A stretch of 64,000 nucleotides of DNA from Pseudomonadota bacterium. Its GTDB lineage: Bacteria; Pseudomonadota; Gammaproteobacteria; Burkholderiales; Rhodocyclaceae. The notes beneath the pieces were generated by a model. That model searched no databases. It worked only from the letters and a program-made list of their open reading frames with translations, and was not told the DNA's origin. The stretch's first letter is position 1. Every line of letters starts with the position of its first letter. The position numbers and the translations under genes are program-made. Positions 1 to 8,159 of this stretch are shown here, piece by piece. Location of the stretch: positions 1 to 64,000 of the forward strand of contig JAFEDJ010000038.1 in NCBI GenBank assembly GCA_018241685.1. The letters run 5' to 3'.

Positions 1-196
1 TGAAACAAACCCCACCGCTTCAGCACTGCCTCCTCACCCCGTAGCGCTTACTTCGTAACGCGCTGCAGCGAAAGAGCTGCGCATTATAAAGAATTATCAA
101 AATCCGTCAACAACATTCGAGAAAAGAATTCTCGAGCGCGAGCCGATTCCAGGGCGCGCTCGTCCCTTGAAGAGCAAACCTCAATCAAAAGACGCC
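1..196. other. Left-edge intergenic sequence
   Basis: No coding sequence is supported here. A short inverted repeat, CGAGAA at 118-123 and TTCTCG at 129-134, lies near the end of the convergent or leftward gene that follows. There is no run of T after it, so I do not call it a terminator. The stretch is AT-richer than the flanking genes. Confidence 0.4.
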
Positions 197-877
197 TCAA
201 AATGGTGGCTCGCTGACGAAGGCAAGGGGGCGGCCATCCAAAGGATGGGGAAGCGCAAGGTCAGCGGCATGCAATAACAGTCTGGGAGCAGCATCCCTCA
301 CGGCATCTTCCGCATAAAGTTCATCGCCAAGGATCGAATGGCCAATGGCCATCATATGTACACGTAGTTGGTGCGACCTTCCAGTTACCGGACGAAGCTC
401 CACACGACTTGCGTTGGATGCCGAGTCGTACTCCAAGACCGAGTAGTGGGTCATCGACGGCTTCCCCAAATCCAGGTCAACTTTCTGTCTCGGTCGATTC
501 GGCCAATCCACAATAAGGGGCAGATCAATGGAATCTCCCTGCGCTTCGAACCGGCCTGCGACAACCGCGACGTAGCGCTTATCAACCAAGCGCTGCTGAA
601 AAGCGATGCTTAGGCGCCGCTCCATCTCTCGCCCCAAGGCCATGACCACCAACCCAGATGTTGCCATATCAAGGCGATGGACGATTCGTGCAGATGGATA
701 CCTGGCCTGCACACGGGAGGCAAGACAGTCGGCATGCCGAATCCCCCTCCCTGGCACGGTCAGCAAGCCGGCCGGCTTATCAAGAACCAGCAGGTCATCA
801 TCTTCGAAAACAACCCTCGGCATCTCAGGTGGCGGGTTGTACTCAAAAGGCACGGATAACAAGCGGGCGCTGCACAT
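197..877 (-). CDS. RluA-family pseudouridine synthase
   Basis: This 226-residue protein should isomerise uridine to pseudouridine in rRNA or tRNA. The catalytic motif HRLDMATSGLVV carries the family aspartate. The N-terminal stretch FEYNPPPEMPRVVFEDDDLL and the following LDKPAGLLTVPGRG match the usual start of short RluA proteins, which have no S4 domain, so the first Met is kept as the start. Length fits RluA (about 220 residues) rather than RluC or RluD. It is transcribed away from the ATP-grasp gene and has no operon partner in the window. The exact target uridine cannot be read from sequence, so no symbol is given. Confidence 0.88.
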   Translation of the reverse strand: MCSARLLSVPFEYNPPPEMPRVVFEDDDLLVLDKPAGLLTVPGRGIRHADCLASRVQARYPSARIVHRLDMATSGLVVMALGREMERRLSIAFQQRLVDKRYVAVVAGRFEAQGDSIDLPLIVDWPNRPRQKVDLDLGKPSMTHYSVLEYDSASNASRVELRPVTGRSHQLRVHMMAIGHSILGDELYAEDAVRDAAPRLLLHAADLALPHPLDGRPLAFVSEPPF

Positions 878-1150
878 AAGCCGGCCTTAAGGATTCAGAA
901 GGGGGGCATTCTGTCACATCTCAACTTCATGACATGCCAAGGCAACCAGAGCCGAACAAAATCCCTCCGCAAACATGCGCACCGAATTGCGGCAAGGGCT
1001 CATCCCCATGTCAGTGCCAAGGCACCACGATGGTGCATTTGACATCAAGCAGTCTGTAAGGCCTTTTGTTTACTATGGTTTTTTGCTTGGCATGCTTTTA
1101 GCTATACCAAAAGTGGTATCTCCGCTTCACAACACAACAGGCGAGCGCTA
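878..1150. other. Divergent intergenic region
   Basis: This 273-bp region separates the leftward pseudouridine synthase gene from the rightward ATP-grasp gene and must hold both promoters. An AT-rich stretch near 1070-1115 is a plausible promoter for the rightward operon, but I see no well-spaced -35/-10 pair and no clear operator. Confidence 0.35.
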
Positions 1151-2569
1151 ATGGCCATCACAAAATTCTTCAATGAAATGACTGCTGACGATGGGAGTGT
1201 CCGCAGTCATTACGCCGGCTACGCCAAGTGGCTGAACGAAACTCCGGCAGACCGCATTGAACGCAAGAGAGCGGAAGCGGACGCCCTCTTTCATCGTTAC
1301 GGCATCACGTTCGCCGTGTACGGTGAGGAATCCGGTACGGAGCGCCTAATCCCGTTTGACATCATTCCTCGTATTATCCCTGCCAAGGAATGGAAAGGCC
1401 TGGAAGCAGGCCTGCGTCAACGTGTCAAAGCGCTGAACACCTTCATTCACGATATCTATCATGACCAGGAGATTCTGAAGGCCGGGCACATCCCCGCCGA
1501 TCAGGTACTGAAGAATGCACAGTATCGCCCGGAGATGCAGGGTGTAAATGTCCCTTGCGACATCTATGCGCACATTGCGGGGGTCGATGTCGTCCGAGCC
1601 GGCGCAGGCGAGTTTTACGTGCTCGAGGACAATCTACGCGTCCCCTCGGGCGTGTCATACATGCTCGAAGACCGCCGCATGATGATGCGCCTCTTCCCTG
1701 AACTCTTCGCCCGACATCGCGTAGCCCCTGTCGAACACTATCCGGACATGCTGCTGCACACCTTGCGAAGCGTCGCGCCGGTTGGCGTTGCCGACCCAAC
1801 GGTGGTCGTCATGACACCCGGGGCATACAACAGCGCCTATTTCGAACACGCCTTCCTCGCGCAGCAGATGGGCGTGGAGCTGGTTGAAGGCCAGGATCTT
1901 TTTGTCGAAGACGATCAAGTCTTCATGCGTACAACCCAAGGCCCTCGCCGTGTCGACGTCATCTACCGTCGCGTCGACGACGACTTCCTCGACCCGCAGG
2001 CATTTCGCAAGGATTCGATGATTGGCGTCCCCGGGTTGCTGAAGGCCTACCGCGCCGGTCGCGTCACCCTGTCCAACGCCATCGGCACCGGCGTGGCGGA
2101 CGATAAATCCATCTATCCGTACGTCCCCGAGATGATCCGCTTCTATCTCGGAGAAGAGCCCATTCTCAACAACGTACCTACATACATGTGCCGCAAGCCG
2201 GAAGACCTGGCCTACACCCTGGCCCACTTACCAGAGTTGGTAGTGAAAGAGGTTCACGGTGCGGGAGGCTACGGGATGCTCGTCGGCCCCGCGTCCACCA
2301 AGGAGCAGATCGAGTCTTTCCGCAAACATCTCGAAGCCAATCCTGACAAATACATCTCTCAGCCCACGCTAGCCCTCTCGAATTGCCCGACCTTCGTGGA
2401 AAACGGCATCGCACCACGTCACCTGGACCTGCGCCCCTTCGTGCTCTCCGGTACGGAGATCCAAATGGTTCCCGGCGGCCTGACGCGGGTCGCGCTACGT
2501 GAAGGATCGCTGGTGGTGAACTCCTCGCAAGGCGGGGGCACCAAAGACACCTGGGTACTGGAGGCCTGA
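1151..2569 (+). CDS. Circularly permuted ATP-grasp protein (DUF404/DUF407)
   Basis: This 472-residue protein belongs to the circularly permuted type 2 ATP-grasp family, formerly DUF404/DUF407. Features consistent with this are the central acidic segment YVLEDNLRVPSGVSYMLEDR, the stretch VKEVHGAGGYGMLVGP in the nucleotide-binding half, and the C-terminal VNSSQGGGTKDTW. Such enzymes are predicted to form an amide or peptide-like bond using ATP; the substrate is unknown. It ends two bases before the alpha-E gene, and the pair is a standard operon that often also carries a transglutaminase. Here a related transglutaminase gene lies about 9 kb downstream, beyond the integrated element. Confidence 0.9.
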   Translation: MAITKFFNEMTADDGSVRSHYAGYAKWLNETPADRIERKRAEADALFHRYGITFAVYGEESGTERLIPFDIIPRIIPAKEWKGLEAGLRQRVKALNTFIHDIYHDQEILKAGHIPADQVLKNAQYRPEMQGVNVPCDIYAHIAGVDVVRAGAGEFYVLEDNLRVPSGVSYMLEDRRMMMRLFPELFARHRVAPVEHYPDMLLHTLRSVAPVGVADPTVVVMTPGAYNSAYFEHAFLAQQMGVELVEGQDLFVEDDQVFMRTTQGPRRVDVIYRRVDDDFLDPQAFRKDSMIGVPGLLKAYRAGRVTLSNAIGTGVADDKSIYPYVPEMIRFYLGEEPILNNVPTYMCRKPEDLAYTLAHLPELVVKEVHGAGGYGMLVGPASTKEQIESFRKHLEANPDKYISQPTLALSNCPTFVENGIAPRHLDLRPFVLSGTEIQMVPGGLTRVALREGSLVVNSSQGGGTKDTWVLEA

Positions 2570-2571
2570 AA

Positions 2572-3522
2572 ATGCTGAGCCGCACCGCTGACCACCTGTT
2601 CTGGATGGCGCGCTATATGGAGCGCGCCGAAAACACCGCCCGCATTCTGGACGTAACCTACCGGCTGTCGCTGCTTCCCCAGAACGGGGAAGACGTGGAG
2701 CCCATGTGGGCCGGCATGCTGAAAATCATGGAGCTTCAGGATACCTTCCTGGCCAAGCATCCGCGCCACACCACGGAAGCAGTGCTTGAATTCATGATAT
2801 TCGACAGGGACAACCCGGGCAGCATCTATCGCTGCCTGCGGGCAACCCGCGAAAATGCGCACGCCGTCCGCGGCACGCTGACCTCCGAGCTATGGGAAAC
2901 ATCCAACGCCACATGGCTGAAGATGCGCGACCTGACACCCGCCAAGCTGTGGGAGAACGGCCCTGGCGCCTTCTTTGAATGGGTGAAGTATCGCTCCCAT
3001 CTATCACGCGGCGTCACCATTGGCACCATGCTGCAGGACGAAGCCCTACGATTCATCCGTCTCGGTACCTTTCTCGAACGGGCCGACAACACCGCCCGCA
3101 TTCTGGAGGTCAAGTACCTCAACCTGCTGCCTGGCACCGACGAAGACGCCACACAGGCCAATGACTATTACCAATGGAGCGCCCTACTCCAATCCGTGTC
3201 GGCCTTCGAGGTGTATCGCAAGGTCTATCGTGATCAGATCACGCCACTACGAGTTGCCGAGCTTCTGATCCTGCGCGCCGACATGCCTCGCTCGCTGGCG
3301 CGCAGCATGAAAGAGGTTTACTCAAACCTGACTCGCGTCTCGAACGCTCGTTCTGCGGAAACCGAAAGGCTAGCGGGAGAGCTGGAATCGCATCTGCGCT
3401 TTGGCCGCATCGAACGCATCTTCGAAGTTGGCTTCCGGAACTACCTGGAAGACTTCCGCGACCGTATCTTTGATCTCGGCTGCCGCATTTCCGAAGACTT
3501 CCTCATCCCTGCCCGCGCATGA
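2572..3522 (+). CDS. Alpha-E domain protein (DUF403)
   Basis: This 316-residue, mostly alpha-helical protein begins [20 protein letters not shown], the typical N-terminus of the alpha-E (DUF403) family, and repeats a similar pattern, [16 protein letters not shown], near residue 170. Members are almost always encoded next to a circularly permuted ATP-grasp protein and are thought to act with it in an uncharacterised peptide or amide synthesis system. The start follows the ATP-grasp stop by two bases, indicating translational coupling. The next feature downstream is the tRNA-Pro promoter. Confidence 0.9.
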   Translation: MLSRTADHLFWMARYMERAENTARILDVTYRLSLLPQNGEDVEPMWAGMLKIMELQDTFLAKHPRHTTEAVLEFMIFDRDNPGSIYRCLRATRENAHAVRGTLTSELWETSNATWLKMRDLTPAKLWENGPGAFFEWVKYRSHLSRGVTIGTMLQDEALRFIRLGTFLERADNTARILEVKYLNLLPGTDEDATQANDYYQWSALLQSVSAFEVYRKVYRDQITPLRVAELLILRADMPRSLARSMKEVYSNLTRVSNARSAETERLAGELESHLRFGRIERIFEVGFRNYLEDFRDRIFDLGCRISEDFLIPARA

Positions 3523-3536
3523 AATGCAATTAGGGC

Positions 3537-3565
3537 TTGGCAAAGCCGGAATACATGTCTATAAT
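3537..3565 (+). promoter_or_regulatory. Sigma70-type promoter of tRNA-Pro
   Basis: TTGGCA (3537-3542) and TATAAT (3560-3565) are separated by exactly 17 bases. The -10 ends 11 bases before the first tRNA nucleotide, so transcription should start about 3572. This is a near-consensus housekeeping promoter. Confidence 0.85.
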
Positions 3566-3575
3566 GCGCAGCTTG

Positions 3576-3653
<78 letters not shown>

Positions 3654-3670
3654 ATGGAAACAAGCACTTA

Positions 3671-3702
3671 GCCAACTCTTCGGAGTTGGCTTTTTGCTTT
3701 TT
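3671..3702 (+). terminator. Terminator of tRNA-Pro, carried by the element
   Basis: GCCAACTC-TTCG-GAGTTGGC (3671-3690) is followed by TTTTTGCTTTTT. It lies 17 bp after the tRNA CCA, on the element side of attL. A hairpin of the same design but different stem sequence lies after the right repeat at 9778-9797. Confidence 0.9.
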
Positions 3703-3843
3703 CAGATCCGTCACAAAGTTTGTGCCCAACTTTGTGCCCAACAGTTCTAGAAGCTAGGCAGTCCGCCAACTATCTGCGAAGGTGACTTTCGCGCTCAAGC
3801 TCACTAAGCTTGGCAACACATCAAGCCCCTAGACGGCGCACTC

Positions 3844-4353
3844 ATGGCTGACTACTACTCGCTGTCCCTGCCTGTGCAAACGCTCACAATCTGGAGACCA
3901 CCTAACCCTCTACTTGTGCTGCCCAGTTCGCCAGTTCGCCTTCGACGGCATGTGGAACGGTTTGCGCTTCACTTCAAGAGGGAGCGGCATTTCAGCTTCG
4001 CACAGTTCAGCGCGGAAGAGACCAGCAACAAGCCGGATTTCGTGCCTTGGGAAGCATATTTGTTCCACGAGAGTGCTGACGATGACTTACGGGATGACAA
4101 TCAAAGGACAACGAGAAGGAGATTTTTCGGCGCCTGCTGCTTTAGGCTGAGAGAAGGGGCGGATGCTCAAAAATGGTCGCTGGACTGGGTCTGGCTTCAC
4201 CCCTACTTCCGCGAGAGCGGGCACCTTACAGCAGCTTGGTCTGATTTTTGCCGGCGCTACGGGATGTTCAGTATTGAGGAGCCCACATCTTGCGGGATGA
4301 GAATATTTCTCGAGAAGTTGACCGAGACCGACATCCAAGCGCCGGTTAGCTGA
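3844..4353 (+). CDS. Hypothetical protein, possible GNAT fold
   Basis: This 169-residue protein is the leftmost gene of the element. The C-terminal third (WSLDWVWLHPYFRESGHLTA followed by SDFCRRYGMFSIEEPTS and MRIFLEKL) has the look of a GNAT-type acetyl-CoA fold: a beta strand, an R-x-x-G-x-L turn, a helix, then a late aromatic-rich strand. I do not recognise a specific family. No signal peptide or membrane segment is present. It converges on the Xre repressor gene. The GNAT assignment is an inference from pattern only. Confidence 0.55.
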   Translation: MADYYSLSLPVQTLTIWRPPNPLLVLPSSPVRLRRHVERFALHFKRERHFSFAQFSAEETSNKPDFVPWEAYLFHESADDDLRDDNQRTTRRRFFGACCFRLREGADAQKWSLDWVWLHPYFRESGHLTAAWSDFCRRYGMFSIEEPTSCGMRIFLEKLTETDIQAPVS

Positions 4354-4376
4354 CATTGATTGACTGACTACTTCAG

Positions 4377-4646
4377 TCAGCCATCAGACACGTCATTCCC
4401 AGAAAGTTCAGCTTCGACGAACCCGAAAAATTCAGACGGGCGAATCTCCAAGGCAGTACAGAGCTTAAAAACCGTCTTCACGCTGGCAGAGTTCTTCCCG
4501 AGCTCTATCAACGAGATGTAGTTCCGATCAAGCTCCGCTGCGAAGGCGAGCTTTTCCTGCGACAAACGTTTCCGCTGTCGAAGCTCCCGCACCACTCGTC
4601 CGAACGCCTGATCTGGTTCCACTGCCTTGCCCATTAAGTTGGGCAA
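4377..4646 (-). CDS. Xre-family HTH transcriptional regulator
   Basis: This 89-residue protein is one Cro/C1-type helix-turn-helix domain: FGRVVRELRQRKRLSQEKLA, then DRNYISLIELGKNSASVKTV, the recognition-helix region, and a closing helix with LCTALEIRPSEFF. Small stand-alone Xre proteins of this type commonly act as the lysogenic or maintenance repressor of an integrated element. It is transcribed leftward, divergent from the DUF4124-type gene, so the 4647-4723 gap is the likely site of an operator. Its target is not known. Confidence 0.85.
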   Translation of the reverse strand: MPNLMGKAVEPDQAFGRVVRELRQRKRLSQEKLAFAAELDRNYISLIELGKNSASVKTVFKLCTALEIRPSEFFGFVEAELSGNDVSDG

Positions 4647-4723
4647 GATTCGCGGCTACGCACGCTTCCGTCTTCATAACATATGCTGCAAAATGCCTGT
4701 TTTGCATAGACGGGAGGGGAACG

Positions 4724-5257
4724 ATGGTAGTTGCTTACACTGAGAGCGCCTATGCCGTGGCGAAGTGCTGCCCGCTTGCTAAGGCACCCAAACTCACGAA
4801 GAAGAAGGCTGCCGGATTGATTCTCGCGATGGGTGTCGCGCTTGCATCAGGCACCGCGAGGGCTGATATCTTTCGCTGCTCGGGTCCGGATGGAAGGACT
4901 GTTTATCAAGAAGCGCCGTGCAGCAGCGGTCCGCAAAAAAAGATCGATGACTCACAGGCGAAGTCCAAGCAGAAAATCGACTCGGGCGGCGGCGAAGAGC
5001 AAGAGGAGACAAGGAGGGCAAAAATGCTGAAATGGTGCATGGCAGGCAACGAATGTGACGTTGCAAGTTATGTCATGTACCTAAGGGGGATGCGGAAGTT
5101 CGTGGTGATTGATACGTTTGGGGCGCCTTCATCCGTTCAGAACATCGGCGGGGAGGAGATTCACTACTTCAATGTTCCCACGTCTGAGGGACGGAAGAGG
5201 GCTCGGCTTCAAATCGTTTACTCCTTCGGGAAGGTTGATCGAGTTAGCGCGTTCTAA
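4724..5257 (+). CDS. DUF4124-type exported protein
   Basis: This 177-residue protein has a long basic N-terminus, a hydrophobic segment (AAGLILAMGVALASGTARA, about residues 29-47) ending in a plausible signal peptidase site, and then DIFRCSGPDGRTVYQEAPCS, which matches the DUF4124 signature of periplasmic proteins. A lysine- and glutamate-rich stretch follows, and a C-terminal domain with FGAPSSVQNIGGEEIHYF resembles SmpA/OmlA-like folds. The true start could be a later Met, since residues 1-28 are unusual for a signal peptide. It sits divergent to the Xre repressor. Confidence 0.65.
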   Translation: MVVAYTESAYAVAKCCPLAKAPKLTKKKAAGLILAMGVALASGTARADIFRCSGPDGRTVYQEAPCSSGPQKKIDDSQAKSKQKIDSGGGEEQEETRRAKMLKWCMAGNECDVASYVMYLRGMRKFVVIDTFGAPSSVQNIGGEEIHYFNVPTSEGRKRARLQIVYSFGKVDRVSAF

Positions 5258-5298
5258 GTGTGACTGGGCTAGGTTAGACAACCTCCTTATGCCTAAGC

Positions 5299-5811
5299 TC
5301 AGTGGGCGTCATCCATGAGGCCCACCTCTTTAAGTGGATTGGTGGGCTCCTCTTGCTCAGGTTGGTAGCCGAATACGCGAGCAAATCCTTCGGCGTAAGG
5401 ATGTTCAATCTCCAGAAGTTCTGCTACTCCAAAGAGAACTGCGAAGGAGACTATGCCTTTTGCTTCATCTTGATTGCGGGGCATCTGCTCCCCAAATATC
5501 TGCTTCCCGGAAGCTGCTACATGCTCGACTACGCCCCCCAAGTAATCAGCTTCTGGGAAAGTTGGTGTGTCGCAGTGTCGCCCGAGATGGCAGGCGATCA
5601 CCTCACCGATGGTCAATGCCTGCGCGATTTGACGCGGAATCACGGCAATGCTTCGTAGCTGGCTGGCTATTTTGTAGGATTTCCAAAGCTGCTGACGATT
5701 CATTCTGGGCAGTTCTAGAGGTGAAAGCCCGACTGAACTAGCTATCGTGTAAAGCATGAAGGCCGTGAGTTGTGCTGACCACGAGGCCTCAAGTGAGTTT
5801 AGTTGTCTCAT
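5299..5811 (-). CDS. Hypothetical protein, second gene of HTH operon
   Basis: This 170-residue soluble protein starts at 5811, where its ATG overlaps the TGA of the upstream HTH gene (ATGA). That coupling decides the start; a longer reading to 5883 would lie inside the upstream gene. It is helical, with a stretch LTIGEVIACHLGRHCDTPTF and a Gly/Ala-rich core IVSFAVLFGVAELLEIEHPY. I do not recognise a family. Tight coupling to a DNA-binding protein suggests both act in the same process. Confidence 0.65.
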   Translation of the reverse strand: MRQLNSLEASWSAQLTAFMLYTIASSVGLSPLELPRMNRQQLWKSYKIASQLRSIAVIPRQIAQALTIGEVIACHLGRHCDTPTFPEADYLGGVVEHVAASGKQIFGEQMPRNQDEAKGIVSFAVLFGVAELLEIEHPYAEGFARVFGYQPEQEEPTNPLKEVGLMDDAH

Positions 5812-6245
5812 GGTTGAGACTCCTTCTTTTGTTGATTCGCATCCGCTGCGATTCGTTCTAGCTCTTGCTGCATTGCCCTCCACGCAACGTCCTCTTCAGA
5901 CAGGCCCGATTTTGTCGAGTAGGCATTTTGGGTGCGGTTCAGCACGGCTTCTACTGCTCGAAGGGCAATAGAAGAGGATTTTGATTGTAGGAGTTCGGAC
6001 AGACGTTCTACAGCCTTCAGCTTCAGGGCCTGCATGGTTTGAAGGGCCTCCTGCTCGTGTTGGGCCAGTAGCGTATGAATATGGTCCTCGAAAGCTGGGT
6101 TTTTCCTCCACTTGCTGAGGGTTGTTGGATCAACTCCAACGCGCTTGGCTGTCTGATCCCGCGTTAGGCCCGAAGCCAGTAACCTCGCGGCAAGACGTTG
6201 CTTTATGTTGATTTTTTGAGGATGTGACATTTTGTGGGATTCCAT
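5808..6245 (-). CDS. HTH protein, phBC6A51/terminase-small-subunit-like
   Basis: This protein (145 residues from the chosen start) carries an N-terminal helix-turn-helix, KQRLAARLLASGLTRDQTAK followed by RVGVDPTTLSKWRKNPAF, the pattern of phBC6A51-type or small-terminase DNA-binding domains. A long helical C-terminus follows (ALQTMQALKLKAVERLSELL), ending in a basic tail. The ATG at 6245 is preceded by GGGAG with 8 nt spacing; an ATG at 6230 and a longer reading to 6323 are alternatives. In phages this domain recognises DNA ends for packaging, so a packaging or regulatory role is possible, but no large terminase is present. Confidence 0.65.
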   Translation of the reverse strand: MESHKMSHPQKINIKQRLAARLLASGLTRDQTAKRVGVDPTTLSKWRKNPAFEDHIHTLLAQHEQEALQTMQALKLKAVERLSELLQSKSSSIALRAVEAVLNRTQNAYSTKSGLSEEDVAWRAMQQELERIAADANQQKKESQP

Positions 6246-6289
6246 GAAAAAGGCTCCCGGCTTCTTGGAAAAGTCGGGAGCAATGGGCA

Positions 6290-6487
6290 TCAGCGGATCA
6301 ATCCAGCAGCGCGAACCTTCCAAGCCAATGGTGAATGATTTACTTCGCTCTTTGGCTTTTCATTCTTGAATATGTGCGCATACCCCGGCGGGGTCGTGGC
6401 AATGTCAAGCCCTCGCTCCTTCTTTTTCGTCGTCAAAGCGGGGTTTGATTTGGCTCCCAAAACTCGGGCGAAGTTCATCGTACTCAT
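6290..6487 (-). CDS. Small hypothetical protein
   Basis: This 65-residue basic protein has a strong ribosome binding site: AAGGAG lies 8 nt before the ATG at 6487, and it overlaps the TGA of the preceding short frame that ends at 6500. It has no hydrophobic segment and no recognised family. It belongs to the leftward gene string of the element between the HNH-like gene and the HTH operon. Confidence 0.5.
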   Translation of the reverse strand: MSTMNFARVLGAKSNPALTTKKKERGLDIATTPPGYAHIFKNEKPKSEVNHSPLAWKVRAAGLIR

Positions 6488-6499
6488 AGCGTTTCTCCT

Positions 6500-6631
6500 T
6501 CATATCCAGACCAAAACGGGGTCTGGGCCGTCCCCCGAGAGATCGGGGATGTTGATGCAGCTGATTGCAACGGCTTTCCATTCATCCAAATCAATCTTGA
6601 AGCCCGATTGAGACTTGACCCTATCGAGCTC
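6500..6631 (-). CDS. Possible short ORF between element genes
   Basis: A 44-codon open frame on the minus strand ends at 6500 and reads SGFKIDLDEWKAVAISCINI and then PDLSGDGPDPVLVWI. The composition looks protein-like and the stop is immediately followed by the Shine-Dalgarno of the next gene, as in a compact operon. There is no ATG or GTG start; TTG at 6589 would give about 29 residues. An alternative overlapping 60-codon frame (6484-6666) starts with ATG but has a less protein-like composition. A frameshifted tail of the upstream gene is also possible. Confidence 0.3.
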   Translation of the reverse strand, partial: ELDRVKSQSGFKIDLDEWKAVAISCINIPDLSGDGPDPVLVWI

Positions 6632-7598
6632 TTAACCCTTGGGCATGTCGCCAAAAACCAGACCAAAGATCGTACTCGCGATTGAATTTCTCTAAAGCCA
6701 TCTCTTCCTCTTTGGTGGGTGAGTAATCCGCCGGATAGCAGAATGAGTCCGCACGCTCAGACAGAGACTTCAGGTGCTTGGATGTTTGAAGAATAAGGTA
6801 ATCGATCCGATCAATACGGCCAGCGGCGTCTCTCTGAAAGTATCCCTCCCATTGTTGTGCATATCGGATGGGCCATGGATGCCCAAACGGCAACGGTCGA
6901 TTTTTCGCGGGAGAAATCCCCGTGATTATGTTTTCGTGTGGCCAGTTTTGATCGTGCCGCCACCTCAATGTTGATTCAGCTTGATTTGTTCGGCTTGCCC
7001 ACACAGCCAAGGGCAACTTCTGCCCTTCGTGAATAAGCCACACAGTATTTCGCCGATTATGAGTTTGTGTCTCTTTGGAGGCCCATCGAACATTGCCCGG
7101 AGTGTATCCCCCCTCCGGATTAATCTTGTCCAGTGTGTATCCATCGGCGGGAATAGGGCCAAGCTCTCGAAGGAAGACAGGGAATGAATTCCAAGGCGGA
7201 TAGAACGGAATGCCTGTTTTCTTTGCATAGTCCCGCCTGTTTCGCCATGAGGTATGTTCTTTGGGGTACGCTTGCTTCAATTTTGACTCTTTTAGTGAGT
7301 CGATATCCCTGATGTATTGCGGCACCGAATTCTTTGAGGCTATTTCTGAAGGGTAAGGACGATCCGCTATCTTTGGAGATATTGGATTCAGCAGAATGCC
7401 GATTTCAGGCGCTCCTCTTCGCCCAAGGCTGAAGTCCGGCCTTTTGGATGAAACCCTATAAGAATCAGACCTCTTTACATCCCTTGCGTTGCTCTTTCGA
7501 GCTGCGGAACTATTTGCTGACTTCCCGCAATCACCTTCTTTAGATTCGCAGTTGTGGTTGTTCCGCAGAGTTTGGACAGCGGTAATGGACTGTGCCAT
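6621..7598 (-). CDS. HNH-like phage/element protein
   Basis: This protein is 325 residues from the chosen start. The ATG at 7598 is preceded by AAGGAA with 7 nt spacing; the frame is open further upstream but lacks a better start. The central part holds DGYTLDKINPEGGYTPGNVR followed by WASKETQTHNRRN, a motif widespread in phage and mobile-element proteins next to or within HNH-type endonuclease domains. The N-terminal region is basic and low in complexity, and the C-terminal region is rich in Trp and Tyr. Full HNH metal-binding residues are not evident, so nuclease activity is unproven; a DNA-binding role is equally possible. Confidence 0.6.
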   Translation of the reverse strand: MAQSITAVQTLRNNHNCESKEGDCGKSANSSAARKSNARDVKRSDSYRVSSKRPDFSLGRRGAPEIGILLNPISPKIADRPYPSEIASKNSVPQYIRDIDSLKESKLKQAYPKEHTSWRNRRDYAKKTGIPFYPPWNSFPVFLRELGPIPADGYTLDKINPEGGYTPGNVRWASKETQTHNRRNTVWLIHEGQKLPLAVWASRTNQAESTLRWRHDQNWPHENIITGISPAKNRPLPFGHPWPIRYAQQWEGYFQRDAAGRIDRIDYLILQTSKHLKSLSERADSFCYPADYSPTKEEEMALEKFNREYDLWSGFWRHAQGLRAR

Positions 7599-7641
7599 GA
7601 TGAATTTCCTTCTTTTACTCGCGGGGGTTTCCCCCATTGCT

Positions 7642-7670
7642 CCCCCAGTCACAAGCTGGGGGATTTTTTT
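7642..7670 (+). terminator. Terminator-like hairpin at alpA end
   Basis: CCCCCAG (7642-7648) pairs with CTGGGGG (7656-7662), followed by ATTTTTTT. As a rho-independent terminator it would act on plus-strand transcripts, although both neighbouring genes are on the minus strand. Read on the minus strand it becomes a leader hairpin, next to a second one (GGGGG-TTT-CCCCC at 7623-7635), between alpA and the HNH-like gene. Confidence 0.5.
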
Positions 7671-7959
7671 ATAGCCCGAGCGCCTCCCGCACAACAGAGG
7701 TGGGCCACCAAGCACGGTTTCCGTCCTTTTGAGGTGGGGGAAATCGACCGTCACGAATTCGGTTCCAGAGGTTCGATGCTGACCACCCGGTTACGGCAAG
7801 CACGTTCCCTGTTCCGTAGCGTCCGGGCATGTCGAGAGGAATAGCCGGAATACGAACCCTTGCATGCCCGCGCCGCCCCTTCTTGGGAGGCAAGTTCATG
7901 AGCTTTTCAGCTTTCGGCTTGCTTGAAGTTGTTTCTGACTTGATGAGTTTGACGGGCAT
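7669..7959 (-). CDS. AlpA-like excisionase/regulator
   Basis: This 96-residue protein ends with a winged-helix AlpA-type domain: GTGNVLAVTGWSASNLWNRI followed by RDGRFPPPQKDGNRAWW. The pattern S-x-x-x-L-W-x-R-I-x-D-G-x-F-P is the hallmark of AlpA proteins, which activate integrase genes or act as excisionases in P4-like elements. The start at 7959 has GAGA about 9 nt upstream; in-frame ATG codons at 7968 and 8007 are alternatives. It lies immediately downstream of the integrase on the same strand, the usual arrangement. Confidence 0.78.
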   Translation of the reverse strand: MPVKLIKSETTSSKPKAEKLMNLPPKKGRRGHARVRIPAIPLDMPGRYGTGNVLAVTGWSASNLWNRIRDGRFPPPQKDGNRAWWPTSVVREALGL

Positions 7960-8159
7960 GGTTTGCATCTTTCTCGTGAAATGAAAGCGCAAAAACAAAA
8001 AGGCCATGCGGTGCGCTTGAAGCCGATTGGCCTTTGCGCATCACATGACCTTTTTAGATCATGCCCCATGAACTAGGGGTCCGATACTCGTTTCCCTTCT
8101 TATTTAAGGGAAGTGGAGTTAGCTTATCCGTGGTCCATTATGGATGTCAACCATATGCT

